Shown here one piece after another: positions 46,046-55,047 of a stretch of 64,000 nt of DNA. The stretch's first letter is position 1; each line of letters starts with the position of its first letter. The stretch comes from Terriglobia bacterium. Its GTDB lineage: Bacteria; Acidobacteriota; Terriglobia; Acidiferrales; UBA7541. The position numbers were made by a program, and so were the translations under genes. Location of the stretch: positions 1-64,000 of the forward strand of contig JAIQEW010000001.1 in NCBI GenBank assembly GCA_020073605.1, in the 5' to 3' direction. The notes beneath the pieces are model-generated. The model was not told where the DNA came from and did no database searches. It worked only from the letters and a program-made list of their open reading frames with translations.

Positions 46046-46588
46046 CTATGGATTCGGGGCTTGAACGATCGTGACGGATTTGACCATCCTTATCCAACGC
46101 CCCGGCCGTTTGTCGTGAGGTGCCACGAGCTTGAATGGGCCTTCGCCCGCGCCGAGTGGAACACCGCCTAGTGTGTCCGCGAGGAGAACTTCTGAGTCGA
46201 GAAATCCTGAGTCCAACTCAGCCAGCGAGAAAACAACACGATAGCCATCCGCTGCTTCTACCAGAACGTAGGCCGCCATCCACGGACCCCGGATTTGCTC
46301 ACCCTGGGGCGCGCCGGCCTTTTGGAGTAGAAACGCTAGAGGGACCCCCTCGTACACTTCCGCCTTATTGCTGTGCGGGTTGACGACCCGAAGGATTGTG
46401 CGGGGTGCTCTTTTCAAGTCTGCCGCTGAGACTACCAGCGGTACTTTAGCCGCACCAACGATCCGAAGCTCTGTGGGACCGCCCTTGCTAGAGCCTTGTG
46501 CCGCAGTAGACCACTGGAAGTATGGCCAGGAAGTCAGAAGCAACGCCAAGGTTATTGGCACAAACAAGGATCGGCGCATTCGTGGCAT
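46046..46588 (-). CDS. Secreted molybdopterin-oxidoreductase-fold protein
   Basis: A 180-residue protein with a signal peptide (about 1-30). It contains a short SUOX/sulfite-oxidase-like molybdopterin-binding fold: LKRAPRTILRVVNPHSNKAEVYEGVPLAFLLQ (about 58-88) and GPWMAAYVLVEAADGYRVVFSLAELD. The cysteine ligand for molybdenum is not seen, and the product is far shorter than a full sulfite oxidase (over 300 residues), so it is probably a stand-alone, non-catalytic or accessory domain of the kind found in many secreted proteins. It is the gene downstream of the Oar-like receptor, 50 bp away, and may share its transcript. Confidence 0.72.
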   Translation of the reverse strand: MPRMRRSLFVPITLALLLTSWPYFQWSTAAQGSSKGGPTELRIVGAAKVPLVVSAADLKRAPRTILRVVNPHSNKAEVYEGVPLAFLLQKAGAPQGEQIRGPWMAAYVLVEAADGYRVVFSLAELDSGFLDSEVLLADTLGGVPLGAGEGPFKLVAPHDKRPGRWIRMVKSVTIVQAPNP

Positions 46589-46638
46589 CCTCCAATTCCC
46601 CGAAGAGAGATTGGCAAACGATCATTTCAGCCAGCGAC

Positions 46639-49600
46639 TCAGAAGTTGAGCTTGAGCGCGAGCTGAAACACGCGCGGATCACCCGCGGACGAAATCGAAC
46701 CGAACGCCGAACTGCCTTCCGTGACGTTCGGAGCGCCCAGAGGAGGCGTGTTCGTTATATTGAAGACTTCCGCACGGAAGTCCACGCTGAGGCTCTCTCG
46801 AATCGCGGTCCTTTTGATCAACGAGACGTCCCCATCCCGATACGCCGGACCGCGAACGGCATTCCGCGAGCACGTCCCTATCTGAAACTGCGGCGTGATC
46901 TGAAATGCGGCCGTATTGAAATACTTCGTAATGGACCGCTGCGAAGGAGGCAGCTCTGTATTCGCGATACAGGTAGGCCGCTGCGTGGCGAAGCCGGCAA
47001 AAGAGTTGAAATTCGTCGTCTGCGTGACTGCGAGTGGCAGACCTGACTGCAAGGAAATATATCCAGCGACCTGCCAGCCGTTGGCGAACTTTCCGAGAAC
47101 GCCCTCCGGGTGGAGCGTGTGCCCCGGACCCACCGGAAGATCGTACGTATAGCTGATGGCTGTTACATTCGGAATATCGCCAGAGGACACGTCGCGTTCC
47201 AGCCTCCGGTTGAAACTGTCCGCCATCGGGAAGTTGGCGACCGATCCGGTTGTGAGGGACGCGTCGAAGACGGAAGACGCGTCGTCGATCAGCTTGGAAT
47301 GCGTATAGCTGAACAGGAATGTCAACCCGCGGGAGAAGCGTTTCTCCAGCTTCACGTACAGTCCGTTGTAGCTGGAATTGCCGATGTTGTTTCTGAAGAG
47401 AATCACATTCTGGAACCTTGGGTAAGGCTTCAGCAATTGCGCATTCGAAATTGTGGGGCCACCGAGCGTAGAGGAAGGTGGAATCTCCCCGAAGAAGGGG
47501 TTGGGCACCGACTTTGTGAGCGTGCTGCCCGGATCGAGTCCGGTCGCGAGCTGTGCCGCCGTAAGCTGGTTTAGATTGTAATCCGGCACGCCCAGGTGTG
47601 TGGCCTTCGAACCAATGTAGGCGATCTCGAAAGAGAGATTCTGCATCAGCTGGCGCTGCACAGAGAGATTCCACTGCTGCACGTAGCCCGACCCAAGGTG
47701 CCGACTAACGGAATAGACGCTTTGTCCCAGCCCGGCATCAGGCGTAAGGGGGACGGGCTGCACCGTCGGTCCGTTGGCTAGCACAAAGGCCGCAGTCAAG
47801 TTATTGAGGTTGACCTGCTGAATATTTTGGATGAACGGAACTTCCGGATTCGTGAACGGCGTGGTGATCCCGGACTGGTCAAAAAAGGTTAGCCCATAAC
47901 CGGAGTGCACCACGGTCTTGCTTGTAAGCAAGTACGTCAATCCCAGGCGCGGCCCGAAGTTTCCCCAATGAAGTGTTCGCGCCGACCTCGGAAACCCGTT
48001 CTTGCCGAGGTACTGCAATTGCTGCGTTTGCAGGTTGAAAACGGCGCCCTGGTTGTCCACTTCCGTTGACGGGAAATTGAGCGAGTAGCGGACGCCCCCA
48101 TTCAAGGTCAACCGGTTCGTCGCTTTCCAGTCGTCCTGGACAAACCACTCCTGAAACCAAGCCCGCGGCCGAATCACCTTCTGTTGCAGATCAATCGTGA
48201 ACTGCTGGACCTGCCCCAACAAGAAGCTGGCAAGCGGATTCCCGGTCTTCGCCGTGCCGCTCGGGTCGGTTAGTCCGGAAGGCAGGGGGAAGTTCGTGAA
48301 CAGAGTGCTGAATGTGAACGATCCCGTCGGCGACGGAGGCTGGATGACGTCGAGCCGAAAAAAGCGATTGTCCACGCCGAACTTGACGGAGTGTCGGCCG
48401 TGGACCTTCGTTGCCGTATCGGCGATTTCGACGCCGTCCGTCCGAAACTGCGAATCCACATTCGGTGGCGGCCCCAGTTGTTGAAATCCACTGATCAGGA
48501 AGGTCGGCAATTCGCTGCTGAACGAAGAATTGGAGGGAATACCTGGAAGGTTGATACTCTGCGAAGGCGGAGAGTCAAGCAGCAGAGCTGCCCGAGAGAT
48601 CGATCGGCGCGTATACCCCACACGTACCTCGTTCGTGAACGTCGTCGAGAAGATGTGCAGGTAATTGGAAGCGAAAGCTTGCCCCAAGGTACGCTGCGGC
48701 CCGGTGGCGAGAGACCCGGCCACGCTGGCGCCGCTTCCGTCGGGCAGCGGCGTCACCGGCTGTGTGAAGTCCTTGAAATAGGAGTACCGCCCGAACATCT
48801 GGTCCCTGCTGGAAAATCGGTGATCAAGGCGCACATCAAACTGGTCCTGGTTATCCGGCTCGTTGCCCCGCCGCGTGAAGTTGTTGCCCGACGCCGACGA
48901 AGTCGGCTGCGGGTACCGATCCAGCATCAATGCGGCGGCAACCGAATCAAATGTATTCACCGGGATCACGTTGCCCACGTATGCGTGATGATCCGAGGGG
49001 CGGAAGATCATGCCCTGTGCAACTTGAATCGGATTGCCATTCGTGTCCGTCGTCATAATGGGCGTATTGCCGGACGCCGTTGTCGTTACCACAGAATTCG
49101 GCGCCGGCGTCCTGTAGAGCGGCTTGCCCAGCAAGGCCGAAAAATCTCCGCTGCGCTCAGCCAGTGTCGGCACGGCTGAAGAAACCGTCTTCCCGATGAT
49201 CTGCCTTGTTCCTTGGTAGTCCACGAAGAAGAAGGTCTTGTCGCGAACGATGGGCCCGCCGGCAACGAATCCAAATTGATTTCTGCGGTATTCCGGCTTG
49301 TGGGGATTCGCCACGGTGGCTGGGCCGAACAGATTCCGGGCATTCAAGACCTCATTCCGAAAAAACTCGAAAGCGGTGCCGTGAAAACCGTTCGTTCCGG
49401 ACTTCGTGGTCATGTTGATCACGCCGCCGTTGAAGCGCCCGAATTCAGCGGGTGCGTCGTTGGTCTGAACGTTGAATTCCTGAATCGCGTCGATAATGGG
49501 GTTGAGCGCAACCTGTCCAGGTTCCGGCTGCAATACCGAGATCCCATCGTAGAGATACTCGTTGGTTCGCGGGCGGCTGCCGTTGAGCCGCGGGAACTGC

Positions 49601-50115
49601 CCCTGCCCGGGAGGCAGCGCAACACCTGCCGCGAGACCGATCAGGTTCACGTAATTGCGCTGGGCGAGCGGCAGCGCAGTAATCGTCAGGCTTCGAACCG
49701 CCTGGCCCATGGTGGCGGAATCCGTGCGTAACGGGGCGGCGTCGGCCGTGACCGTAATCGTTTCTGTCGCGCTCCCAACTGAAAGTTCCACGTCGATGCG
49801 AACTCGCTCACCTGTGGTCACGGTAACTTGCTTGCGCACGAACTGCTTGAATCCCACGGCGTCAACAACAACCGTGTAAAGCCCGGGCTTCAAGCTGGAG
49901 AAGGCATACACACCCTGATCGCTCGTAGTCGAGGTGTAGGTCTGGTTGGTCTCGACGTGGGTCACGCTCACGGTGGCATGTGCGACCAGTCCCGCGGATG
50001 AATCAGTCACCTCTCCGGTCAATTCGCCACTTCCAGCCTGTGCCAGGGCAGACGCTGGCAATACGAGTACAACCACTAACAGAACGGACGGAACCACCAT
50101 GAAGCGCAGTCGCAT
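46639..50115 (-). CDS. Oar-like TonB-dependent receptor with carboxypeptidase-regulatory domain
   Basis: An 1158-residue outer-membrane protein. Signal peptide (about 1-26), then a carboxypeptidase-regulatory-like domain (LTGEVTDSSAGLVAHATVSV and YAFSSLKPGLYTVVVDAVGF, about 30-110), a plug domain (about 130-260: SATMGQAVRSLTITALPL and a VALPPGQGQFPRLNGS block) and a large barrel ending LALKLNF. Oar proteins are abundant in Acidobacteriota and are assumed to import polymer fragments or export substances via TonB. It starts behind GGGGATAT, with a perfect 7-bp stem in the leader. No associated SusD-like or regulatory partner is adjacent. Confidence 0.9.
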   Translation of the reverse strand: MRLRFMVVPSVLLVVVLVLPASALAQAGSGELTGEVTDSSAGLVAHATVSVTHVETNQTYTSTTSDQGVYAFSSLKPGLYTVVVDAVGFKQFVRKQVTVTTGERVRIDVELSVGSATETITVTADAAPLRTDSATMGQAVRSLTITALPLAQRNYVNLIGLAAGVALPPGQGQFPRLNGSRPRTNEYLYDGISVLQPEPGQVALNPIIDAIQEFNVQTNDAPAEFGRFNGGVINMTTKSGTNGFHGTAFEFFRNEVLNARNLFGPATVANPHKPEYRRNQFGFVAGGPIVRDKTFFFVDYQGTRQIIGKTVSSAVPTLAERSGDFSALLGKPLYRTPAPNSVVTTTASGNTPIMTTDTNGNPIQVAQGMIFRPSDHHAYVGNVIPVNTFDSVAAALMLDRYPQPTSSASGNNFTRRGNEPDNQDQFDVRLDHRFSSRDQMFGRYSYFKDFTQPVTPLPDGSGASVAGSLATGPQRTLGQAFASNYLHIFSTTFTNEVRVGYTRRSISRAALLLDSPPSQSINLPGIPSNSSFSSELPTFLISGFQQLGPPPNVDSQFRTDGVEIADTATKVHGRHSVKFGVDNRFFRLDVIQPPSPTGSFTFSTLFTNFPLPSGLTDPSGTAKTGNPLASFLLGQVQQFTIDLQQKVIRPRAWFQEWFVQDDWKATNRLTLNGGVRYSLNFPSTEVDNQGAVFNLQTQQLQYLGKNGFPRSARTLHWGNFGPRLGLTYLLTSKTVVHSGYGLTFFDQSGITTPFTNPEVPFIQNIQQVNLNNLTAAFVLANGPTVQPVPLTPDAGLGQSVYSVSRHLGSGYVQQWNLSVQRQLMQNLSFEIAYIGSKATHLGVPDYNLNQLTAAQLATGLDPGSTLTKSVPNPFFGEIPPSSTLGGPTISNAQLLKPYPRFQNVILFRNNIGNSSYNGLYVKLEKRFSRGLTFLFSYTHSKLIDDASSVFDASLTTGSVANFPMADSFNRRLERDVSSGDIPNVTAISYTYDLPVGPGHTLHPEGVLGKFANGWQVAGYISLQSGLPLAVTQTTNFNSFAGFATQRPTCIANTELPPSQRSITKYFNTAAFQITPQFQIGTCSRNAVRGPAYRDGDVSLIKRTAIRESLSVDFRAEVFNITNTPPLGAPNVTEGSSAFGSISSAGDPRVFQLALKLNF

Positions 50116-50464
50116 TTCGTAATATCCCCTAGATGAGGCGCGGTACGCGCCTCCTTGTTGATTCTAGACAAGAGCAATGATTCTTCTATATGACTCTATA
50201 CGTTATGTTAACTCGTTTTCATACGCCTACCAGACAACGCGTGCGCACACGACCAGCGATATGCCATTCAATACGTTTCATACCGTCTAGCACGCCGCCT
50301 GAGCATCAGTGGAAACCCCATTGCACGGAGAGATTCAGGCAGGCAGGGACGGGATCGAAAGGAGTGGAAAGGCTGGCGGCGCCGCGCTCACGGCGAATGC
50401 GAGAATGTGTTCCCCGTGCCGCTTCATTCTCGTCCCCGGATGCATTTTCGCTGCGGCGTCTGGA
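50116..50464. other. Non-coding gap with leader hairpin and AT-rich segment
   Basis: AGGCGCG-3 nt-CGCGCCT (50136-50152) forms a perfect 7-bp hairpin in the leader of the receptor gene. An AT-rich segment, about 50160-50235, is the best candidate for its promoter. No gene is supported in this 349-bp region. Confidence 0.5.
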
Positions 50465-51208
50465 TCATGCGCCTTTGGTGCCGGTTCTTGGTTCAGCCTC
50501 ATCAGAGTGAGCAGTGAGCAACCGAGCCTGCCTCTCTTGATAGCAGTAAAGGACCAGCTCCACGCGCGTCGATACTCCCAACTTTTCAAAGACGCGGAAA
50601 ACATAGTTCTTGATCGTGTGAGGGCTTAGACCAAGCTGTGCGGAGATCTCGCGATTCGTCAGCCCTTCGGTGACGAGCCGCGCCACGTCTGTTTCGCGCT
50701 TCGATAGAAGTTCGACCCCGTTTGCGCCACGCACGCGAGCGGAAGGCATCGCCCGGCTAAGAGTCTCAAGGATATGGCACAGGTTCTCGCTGTTGGCCCA
50801 CACCTGCCCGTGATGGACCGCGTGAATGCATTTTCCGAGGATTTCGAGCGGCTCGTCGCGGAATACGACGCCGCGCGCACCGCACCGGAATGCGTCAATG
50901 ACGAGATCGTGCTCCCGTTCGCCGAGCAGCAAAATACTGCGCGTTCTCGATTGTAAGGAATGCAGCTCGCGAAGGACGCGGTATCCTTCGAGCGGGCCAT
51001 CCTCAAGCTGCGCACTGATGACGGCGACGTCCGGATCCGTTTGTTTTAGCAACGCGACGACGTCGCGGGAACGGATTGCCGAGCCGACGACGTCAACGTG
51101 AGCCCGCTTTTGCCTGAACACCTGTTCGATCAGCTGGCAATTCAGCTTACTTGCTTCAGTGACGAGAACCGTAACGACAGAGCTCCGCCACTGCTGCTCG
51201 TTTTCCAT
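50465..51208 (-). CDS. NarL/LuxR-type regulator with degenerate receiver
   Basis: A 247-residue protein. The N-terminal domain (about 10-130) has the fold spacing of a receiver, but the phosphoacceptor position is Ser65 (VISAQL), the acidic pair reads Glu18-Ala19 and the conserved Lys is Arg117 (VVFRDEP). It therefore cannot be phosphorylated in the normal way. The C-terminal helix-turn-helix is intact: LSKRETDVARLVTEGLTNREISAQLGLSPHTIKNY. Such pseudo-receivers bind ligands or act constitutively. It lies between the receptor and the exopolysaccharide locus, with a 697-bp empty region before the latter; no kinase is adjacent. Confidence 0.85.
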   Translation of the reverse strand: MENEQQWRSSVVTVLVTEASKLNCQLIEQVFRQKRAHVDVVGSAIRSRDVVALLKQTDPDVAVISAQLEDGPLEGYRVLRELHSLQSRTRSILLLGEREHDLVIDAFRCGARGVVFRDEPLEILGKCIHAVHHGQVWANSENLCHILETLSRAMPSARVRGANGVELLSKRETDVARLVTEGLTNREISAQLGLSPHTIKNYVFRVFEKLGVSTRVELVLYCYQERQARLLTAHSDEAEPRTGTKGA

Positions 51209-51905
51209 CGTACACCTCGGCAGCCTCGGAGTCTGGAAGGGTGGGCGATTCTAGATTTCGACCGCTCGGGATAGCAAGCAGAAAATCGGACTATTTACCC
51301 GTACGTACTATGACGAACGAGGCGAAAGATCGTTTCGATCGTGGGCACTCATCGCCCTCATATTGCCGCTATTCGGTCACGGGCGGGCTTCGTAATTCAG
51401 ACGGATCGGAGCGGCAAACTGGACAGGCCGTGCTCTGCGGCCTTCGTAGCGATCCGGACGTCCGACGACAGCCGCGCCGAGCGCAGAAGACCAGAGATCG
51501 AGGCCGTTCACTCCTATCCGCCTGACTATTGGGCACATACAGGTTACGTGACTGGGCCCGGGCCTAACGCGGACCGGCGCCACAATCCTGCGGGGGAAAT
51601 TTGTAACCAGTTCGGGAATGATTCGAATGTTTCAGGTCTACTACAAGCATAGGGACGTTCGTCTCCCCCGGTGGGGACTGACGTCTCTACCAGCCCTTCA
51701 GATACCTTCCCTCCGCGCGGTAGCTTTGGGGGCCCTTTCCTGAATCGACGATTGACTCCGCGAAAGTTCTTGTGGGAACAACGGTCAAGTAAGAGTAAAA
51801 AAGCACCCCTCCCGGCCCGGACGTTCGGCCACTTGCGCACGTCTCAGTTTCAACGTAGTTTGCCGCGTCCAAAGTCACTTCCATGCAACGTGACCGGCTG
51901 ATGAC
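51209..51905. other. 697-bp region without a recognisable gene
   Basis: This stretch separates the NarL-type regulator from the exopolysaccharide locus. Short frames exist, but none has a convincing start site or protein features. A small TCCCC/GGGGA hairpin lies near 51664-51680. It most likely holds two divergent promoters and regulatory sites, since the genes on either side point away from it. Confidence 0.4.
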
Positions 51906-52634
51906 ATGCGCGAATTGAAGCTTCTTCTCACTCTGACGATGTGTTGCGCTTGTGCCCCGGCAACGGTTGCACAGAACAGTGCGGGGACGATCGAAGTGAG
52001 CTCGTCCGTCAACGCCGCGGCACCATCACCGACGCGTGCCGGCGATATCAATCCAACCGACCTTCACCGCAGAGACGCGCGCTACCGTCTTTGTGCGAGC
52101 GATATGATCGCGCTTGCGTTTCCTCTTACGCCGGAATTCGATCAGACCGTGAGTGTACAGCCGGACGGTTTCGTGAGTCTCGCGGGCGCCGGTGACGTCC
52201 ACATCGAAGGCCTCACCACGCAAGAATCGGCCGAAGCCATTCGAACCGCTTACTCGAAAATCCTGCACGAGCCAATCGTCAGCGTGGAGCTGAAGGACTT
52301 CAACAAGCCGTATTTCACCGTCACCGGCCAGGTGAACCGGCCCGGGAAATACGACCTTCGCGGTGAGACGTCGGCAACAGAGGCCGTCGCCACAGCCGGA
52401 GGATTCAATGATGCCGCCCGGCATTCCCAGGTCCTATTGTTCCGCCGGCTCAACAACGACTGGTACGAAGTGAAATCTCTCAACTTGAAGAGAATCCTAC
52501 AGGGGCACGACGTGAACGAAGACGTGGAGATTCGCCCCGGGGACATGTTGTTCGTGCCGCAGAATTTCATCTCCAAGGTCCGGAGATTCATTCCATCGTC
52601 CGGTGTCGGCGCGTATTACCAGCTTCACCCGTAA
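51906..52634 (+). CDS. Polysaccharide export protein, Wza-like
   Basis: A 242-residue secreted protein with a signal peptide (about 1-24, ending TVAQ; a Cys pair at about 13-16 leaves a lipoprotein possible). It carries the Poly_export/SLBB domains: RYRLCASDMIALAFPLTPEF and FTVTGQVNRPGKYDLRG. The barrel-forming C-terminal helix of E. coli Wza is absent, as in many short homologues, so the pore is likely built with other parts. It starts the exopolysaccharide operon and is followed closely by the Wzz-like gene. Confidence 0.88.
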   Translation: MRELKLLLTLTMCCACAPATVAQNSAGTIEVSSSVNAAAPSPTRAGDINPTDLHRRDARYRLCASDMIALAFPLTPEFDQTVSVQPDGFVSLAGAGDVHIEGLTTQESAEAIRTAYSKILHEPIVSVELKDFNKPYFTVTGQVNRPGKYDLRGETSATEAVATAGGFNDAARHSQVLLFRRLNNDWYEVKSLNLKRILQGHDVNEDVEIRPGDMLFVPQNFISKVRRFIPSSGVGAYYQLHP

Positions 52635-52677
52635 AGAGAGGGGAGGTCGCGAGAAATTGCCGAGGGATCGAGGTGAT

Positions 52678-54201
52678 ATGGAGGTCAGGTCGCACGACAA
52701 CAGCGCCGCGCTTCCGGTCACGCTCCGGGATGTGGCCATGCCCGTTTTCCGCCACCGGCGTCTTGTGTCCCTCATCTTCCTCGGAATCTTCTTCGGCGCC
52801 CTGCTGAGCGTACTGATACTCCCGAAGCGATACGAAGCGGAGATGAAGATCCTGGTGAACCGCGATCGCGTGGACGCCGCTGTCACCCCTGATGCAAGCG
52901 CCGCCGGACTCGTGGCACCGGTACCGGCAGTTTCGGAAGAAGACCTAAACTCCGAAGTCGAGCTGCTGAGAAGCCGTGACCTGCTGGAGAAAGTGGTGTT
53001 GGCCTCCGGACTGGAGTCGAACAAGCAATCGTTATGGCAGCGCATCGCTGGGCACGTGGGAGATGCCTTGCGCGGCACCCGGTCGACTCAGGAGACACGG
53101 CTTGCCCGGTCGGTTCAGCAACTCGAGGACAGGATGATCGTCGAGCCGCTCAAGAAAACGACGCTGATCCGCGTGGCATATTCCTCGAGCGATCCGACGC
53201 TCTCCGCCCGTGTTCTCCAAACGCTCGCGACGATGTATCAGGAAAAGCACGCGGCCGTGCACCGTCCCGCCGGAACGTTCAGCTTCTTCGATCAGCAAGC
53301 CAGCCGCTATCGTGATGAGCTTGCCTCGGCCGAAGCAAAGCTCACCGATTTTGATAGCCGCGAGAGCGTAGTAGCGCCCGAAGTACAGAAGCAGCTCGTC
53401 CTCGAGCAGCTCAGTCGGTTTCAGGGTGAGTCGCAGGACGACCAGTCCAGCGCTTACGCGGCCGGTGAACGCGCCCGCGCGCTCCAAGCGCGGTCAGCCG
53501 CTTCCCCGGACCGCCAGACGACGCAGATCAGGAAAGCCGACAACGCGCAACTGCTCGCGCAACTCGAGGGCACCCTGCTTTCGCTTGAACTGAAGCGCAG
53601 CGACATGCTCGTCAAGTACGCGCCCACGTACCCACCGGTCGAGGAAGTATCCACGCAGATTGAGGAGACGCGAAAGGCCATCGCGCAAGCACGCCAAACT
53701 CCCGTCGAGGAAACGACTTCGGACCGCGTGCCGGCTCAGGACTGGATGGCAACCGAACTGGCCAAGGCCGAGGCGGATCAGGCTCAGCTGGCAGCGCAAG
53801 CCACGGCTACGGCTCGCATCGTGCACCACTACGAGGAGGTCGCAAACCAGCTCAACCGGAAAGGGGCCATTCAGGACGACCTCGTTCGCAACGTGAAGAC
53901 CGCCGAGGACAATTACCTGCTCTATCTCCGCAAACGCGAAGAGGCGCACATCTCCGACGCGCTCGATAGCAAGCGGATCGTCAACGTGTCGATTGCCGAG
54001 GCCGCCACCATTCCAGCATTGCCGACGCTTCATCTTGGCTGGCTTCTGATCGGCGGCTTATTCGCGGCGACGATCACGAGTGTGGGCGCTGCGTACGCTG
54101 TGGATCGAATGGACCCGTCGTTCCGGACTCCGGATGAGCTCAGCAGATATCTCGAGACCAAGGTGCTCGCCGCAATTCCAGCGAGCACCACGAGGCATTA
54201 G
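52678..54201 (+). CDS. Wzz-like polysaccharide chain-length determinant
   Basis: A 507-residue inner-membrane protein starting at ATG after GAGGTGAT; earlier frame is not supported. TM1 lies at about 26-48 and TM2 at about 452-475. Between them is a large periplasmic coiled-coil domain with DLNSEVELLRSRDLLEKVV and long Ala/Glu/Gln helices; the Pro-rich segment before TM2 reads IPALPTLHLGWL. The C-terminal Tyr kinase domain of Wzc is missing, so a separate kinase would be needed; the next genes are the broken candidates for that. Confidence 0.88.
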   Translation: MEVRSHDNSAALPVTLRDVAMPVFRHRRLVSLIFLGIFFGALLSVLILPKRYEAEMKILVNRDRVDAAVTPDASAAGLVAPVPAVSEEDLNSEVELLRSRDLLEKVVLASGLESNKQSLWQRIAGHVGDALRGTRSTQETRLARSVQQLEDRMIVEPLKKTTLIRVAYSSSDPTLSARVLQTLATMYQEKHAAVHRPAGTFSFFDQQASRYRDELASAEAKLTDFDSRESVVAPEVQKQLVLEQLSRFQGESQDDQSSAYAAGERARALQARSAASPDRQTTQIRKADNAQLLAQLEGTLLSLELKRSDMLVKYAPTYPPVEEVSTQIEETRKAIAQARQTPVEETTSDRVPAQDWMATELAKAEADQAQLAAQATATARIVHHYEEVANQLNRKGAIQDDLVRNVKTAEDNYLLYLRKREEAHISDALDSKRIVNVSIAEAATIPALPTLHLGWLLIGGLFAATITSVGAAYAVDRMDPSFRTPDELSRYLETKVLAAIPASTTRH

Positions 54202-54203
54202 GC

Positions 54204-54281
54204 ATGCTTCTGGACTACTACGGCTTGATCGATCGACCATTTGCCGGTGCGCCGAAAAACCGGCACGGGCGGCAGCCATGA
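54204..54281 (+). pseudogene. Stump of an ExeA/XrtA-associated-type ATPase
   Basis: A 25-codon frame whose product begins MLLDYYGLIDRPFAG, the standard N-terminus of ExeA/GspA-like AAA ATPases (YGL-x2-PF followed by a TPDPRF-type stretch). It ends in a stop codon right where the rest of the protein should begin. It starts 2 bp after the Wzz-like stop, so it looks translationally coupled. Such ATPases accompany Wzz and tyrosine kinases in exopolysaccharide loci. I infer a gene deleted except for its head. Confidence 0.5.
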
Positions 54282-54797
54282 GTCGAAATGTCGATATCTT
54301 GCACCGTGAGACCACTCGAACTGCTCCTGTTCGCCCGGCTGTTGTGCTTCATTCGCCGCAAGAGGGTGGACACCCGGAGCTCCGGGACCGTTGAGGTCGG
54401 CTCTGGTTTCGCGGGGGCTATGAAGGATCCGCGGCCCGTCCGCGAATTCACTCGGCCAACACTGTGCAGCAATCTGTGGGTGATGACCTCGGGCGACGTG
54501 GGAAAAGAGCCGAATGGCGCGCTCAACCCTGCCCGGCTCCGGACTCGCTTCTCGGAGCTGCGCGAAGAGTTCGACTACCTCCTGATCGATACTCCTCCGA
54601 TGAGTGCGTATCCCGATGCCGTGCTGCTCGGCCAGCTGACGGACGGAATCATCCTCGTCATAGGCTCGAATTCGACGCGGCGCGAGCCGGCGCGCATCGC
54701 CAAGGAGAGTTTCGAAGCGGCTAGTGTTCCTATTCTGGGGGCGGTACTGAATCGGAGGACCTATCCGATTCCCGAGGCGCTTTACCAGCGCATGTAG
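54278..54797 (+). pseudogene. Degraded BY-kinase (CpsD/CapB-type) gene
   Basis: Two pieces of one gene in different frames. Piece 1 starts MSRNVDILHRE, like the N-terminus of CpsD-type tyrosine autokinases, and stops near 54391. Piece 2, the last about 125 residues, matches the C-terminal half: GFAGAMKDPRPVREFT, SNLWVMTSGD, FDYLLIDTPPMSAYPDA, IGSNSTRREPARIAKES and GAVLNRRTYPIPEALYQRM. The Walker A and A' loops are absent, so a deletion of roughly 60-90 residues plus a frameshift has occurred. The surviving C-terminal half cannot bind ATP. A separately started 169-residue protein is possible but lacks the same motifs. Confidence 0.65.
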
Positions 54798-55047
54798 CGC
54801 CGCCTCGCCCGGCCGATGGGCCCCGGGGCAAACGGAAAACGTAACGCCGGAGCGCAGTGTCCTCCGGCAAAAGAGACCGAGTGGCTGAGCCCGCTCCCTC
54901 CCGTAAGGCGGAAGAGGCAAAGCCACATCCGAGCACGTAACGCGCTCGTTCCGGCTGGACGGCAGGTTCGCAGTCTTGGGCCAGCGGGATGGAACGCGTG
55001 CGAGTCCGGCTGCCAACTACAAAACGCACGTACGGGGTCTACTAAAA
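54798..55047 (+). ncRNA. Candidate structured leader before the CapD-type gene
   Basis: Perfect stems seen in this 250-bp gap: GCCGGAG/CTCCGGC (54846-54868, 7 bp), GTGGCT/AGCCAC (54881-54926), CGAGC/GCTCG (54930-54948), GCTGG/CCAGC (54954-54985) and CGTTCC/GGAACG (54947-54996), the last overlapping the GCTCG arm and so an alternative. The 9-mer ACGTAACGC occurs twice (54839 and 54935). Such density of nested pairing is higher than chance in a gap. The type of RNA is unassigned; a glnA-like similarity is too weak to count. Confidence 0.45.

Noticed and set aside
51241..51525. Plus-strand frame of 94 codons in the empty region
   Set aside because: Arg/Ser-rich, no ribosome-binding site, no similarity to a known fold; treated as random.
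54947..54996. Possible glutamine (glnA) RNA
   Set aside because: CGTTC...GACGG...GGAACGC resembles it, but the invariant GGAAGUAGG core is not present.
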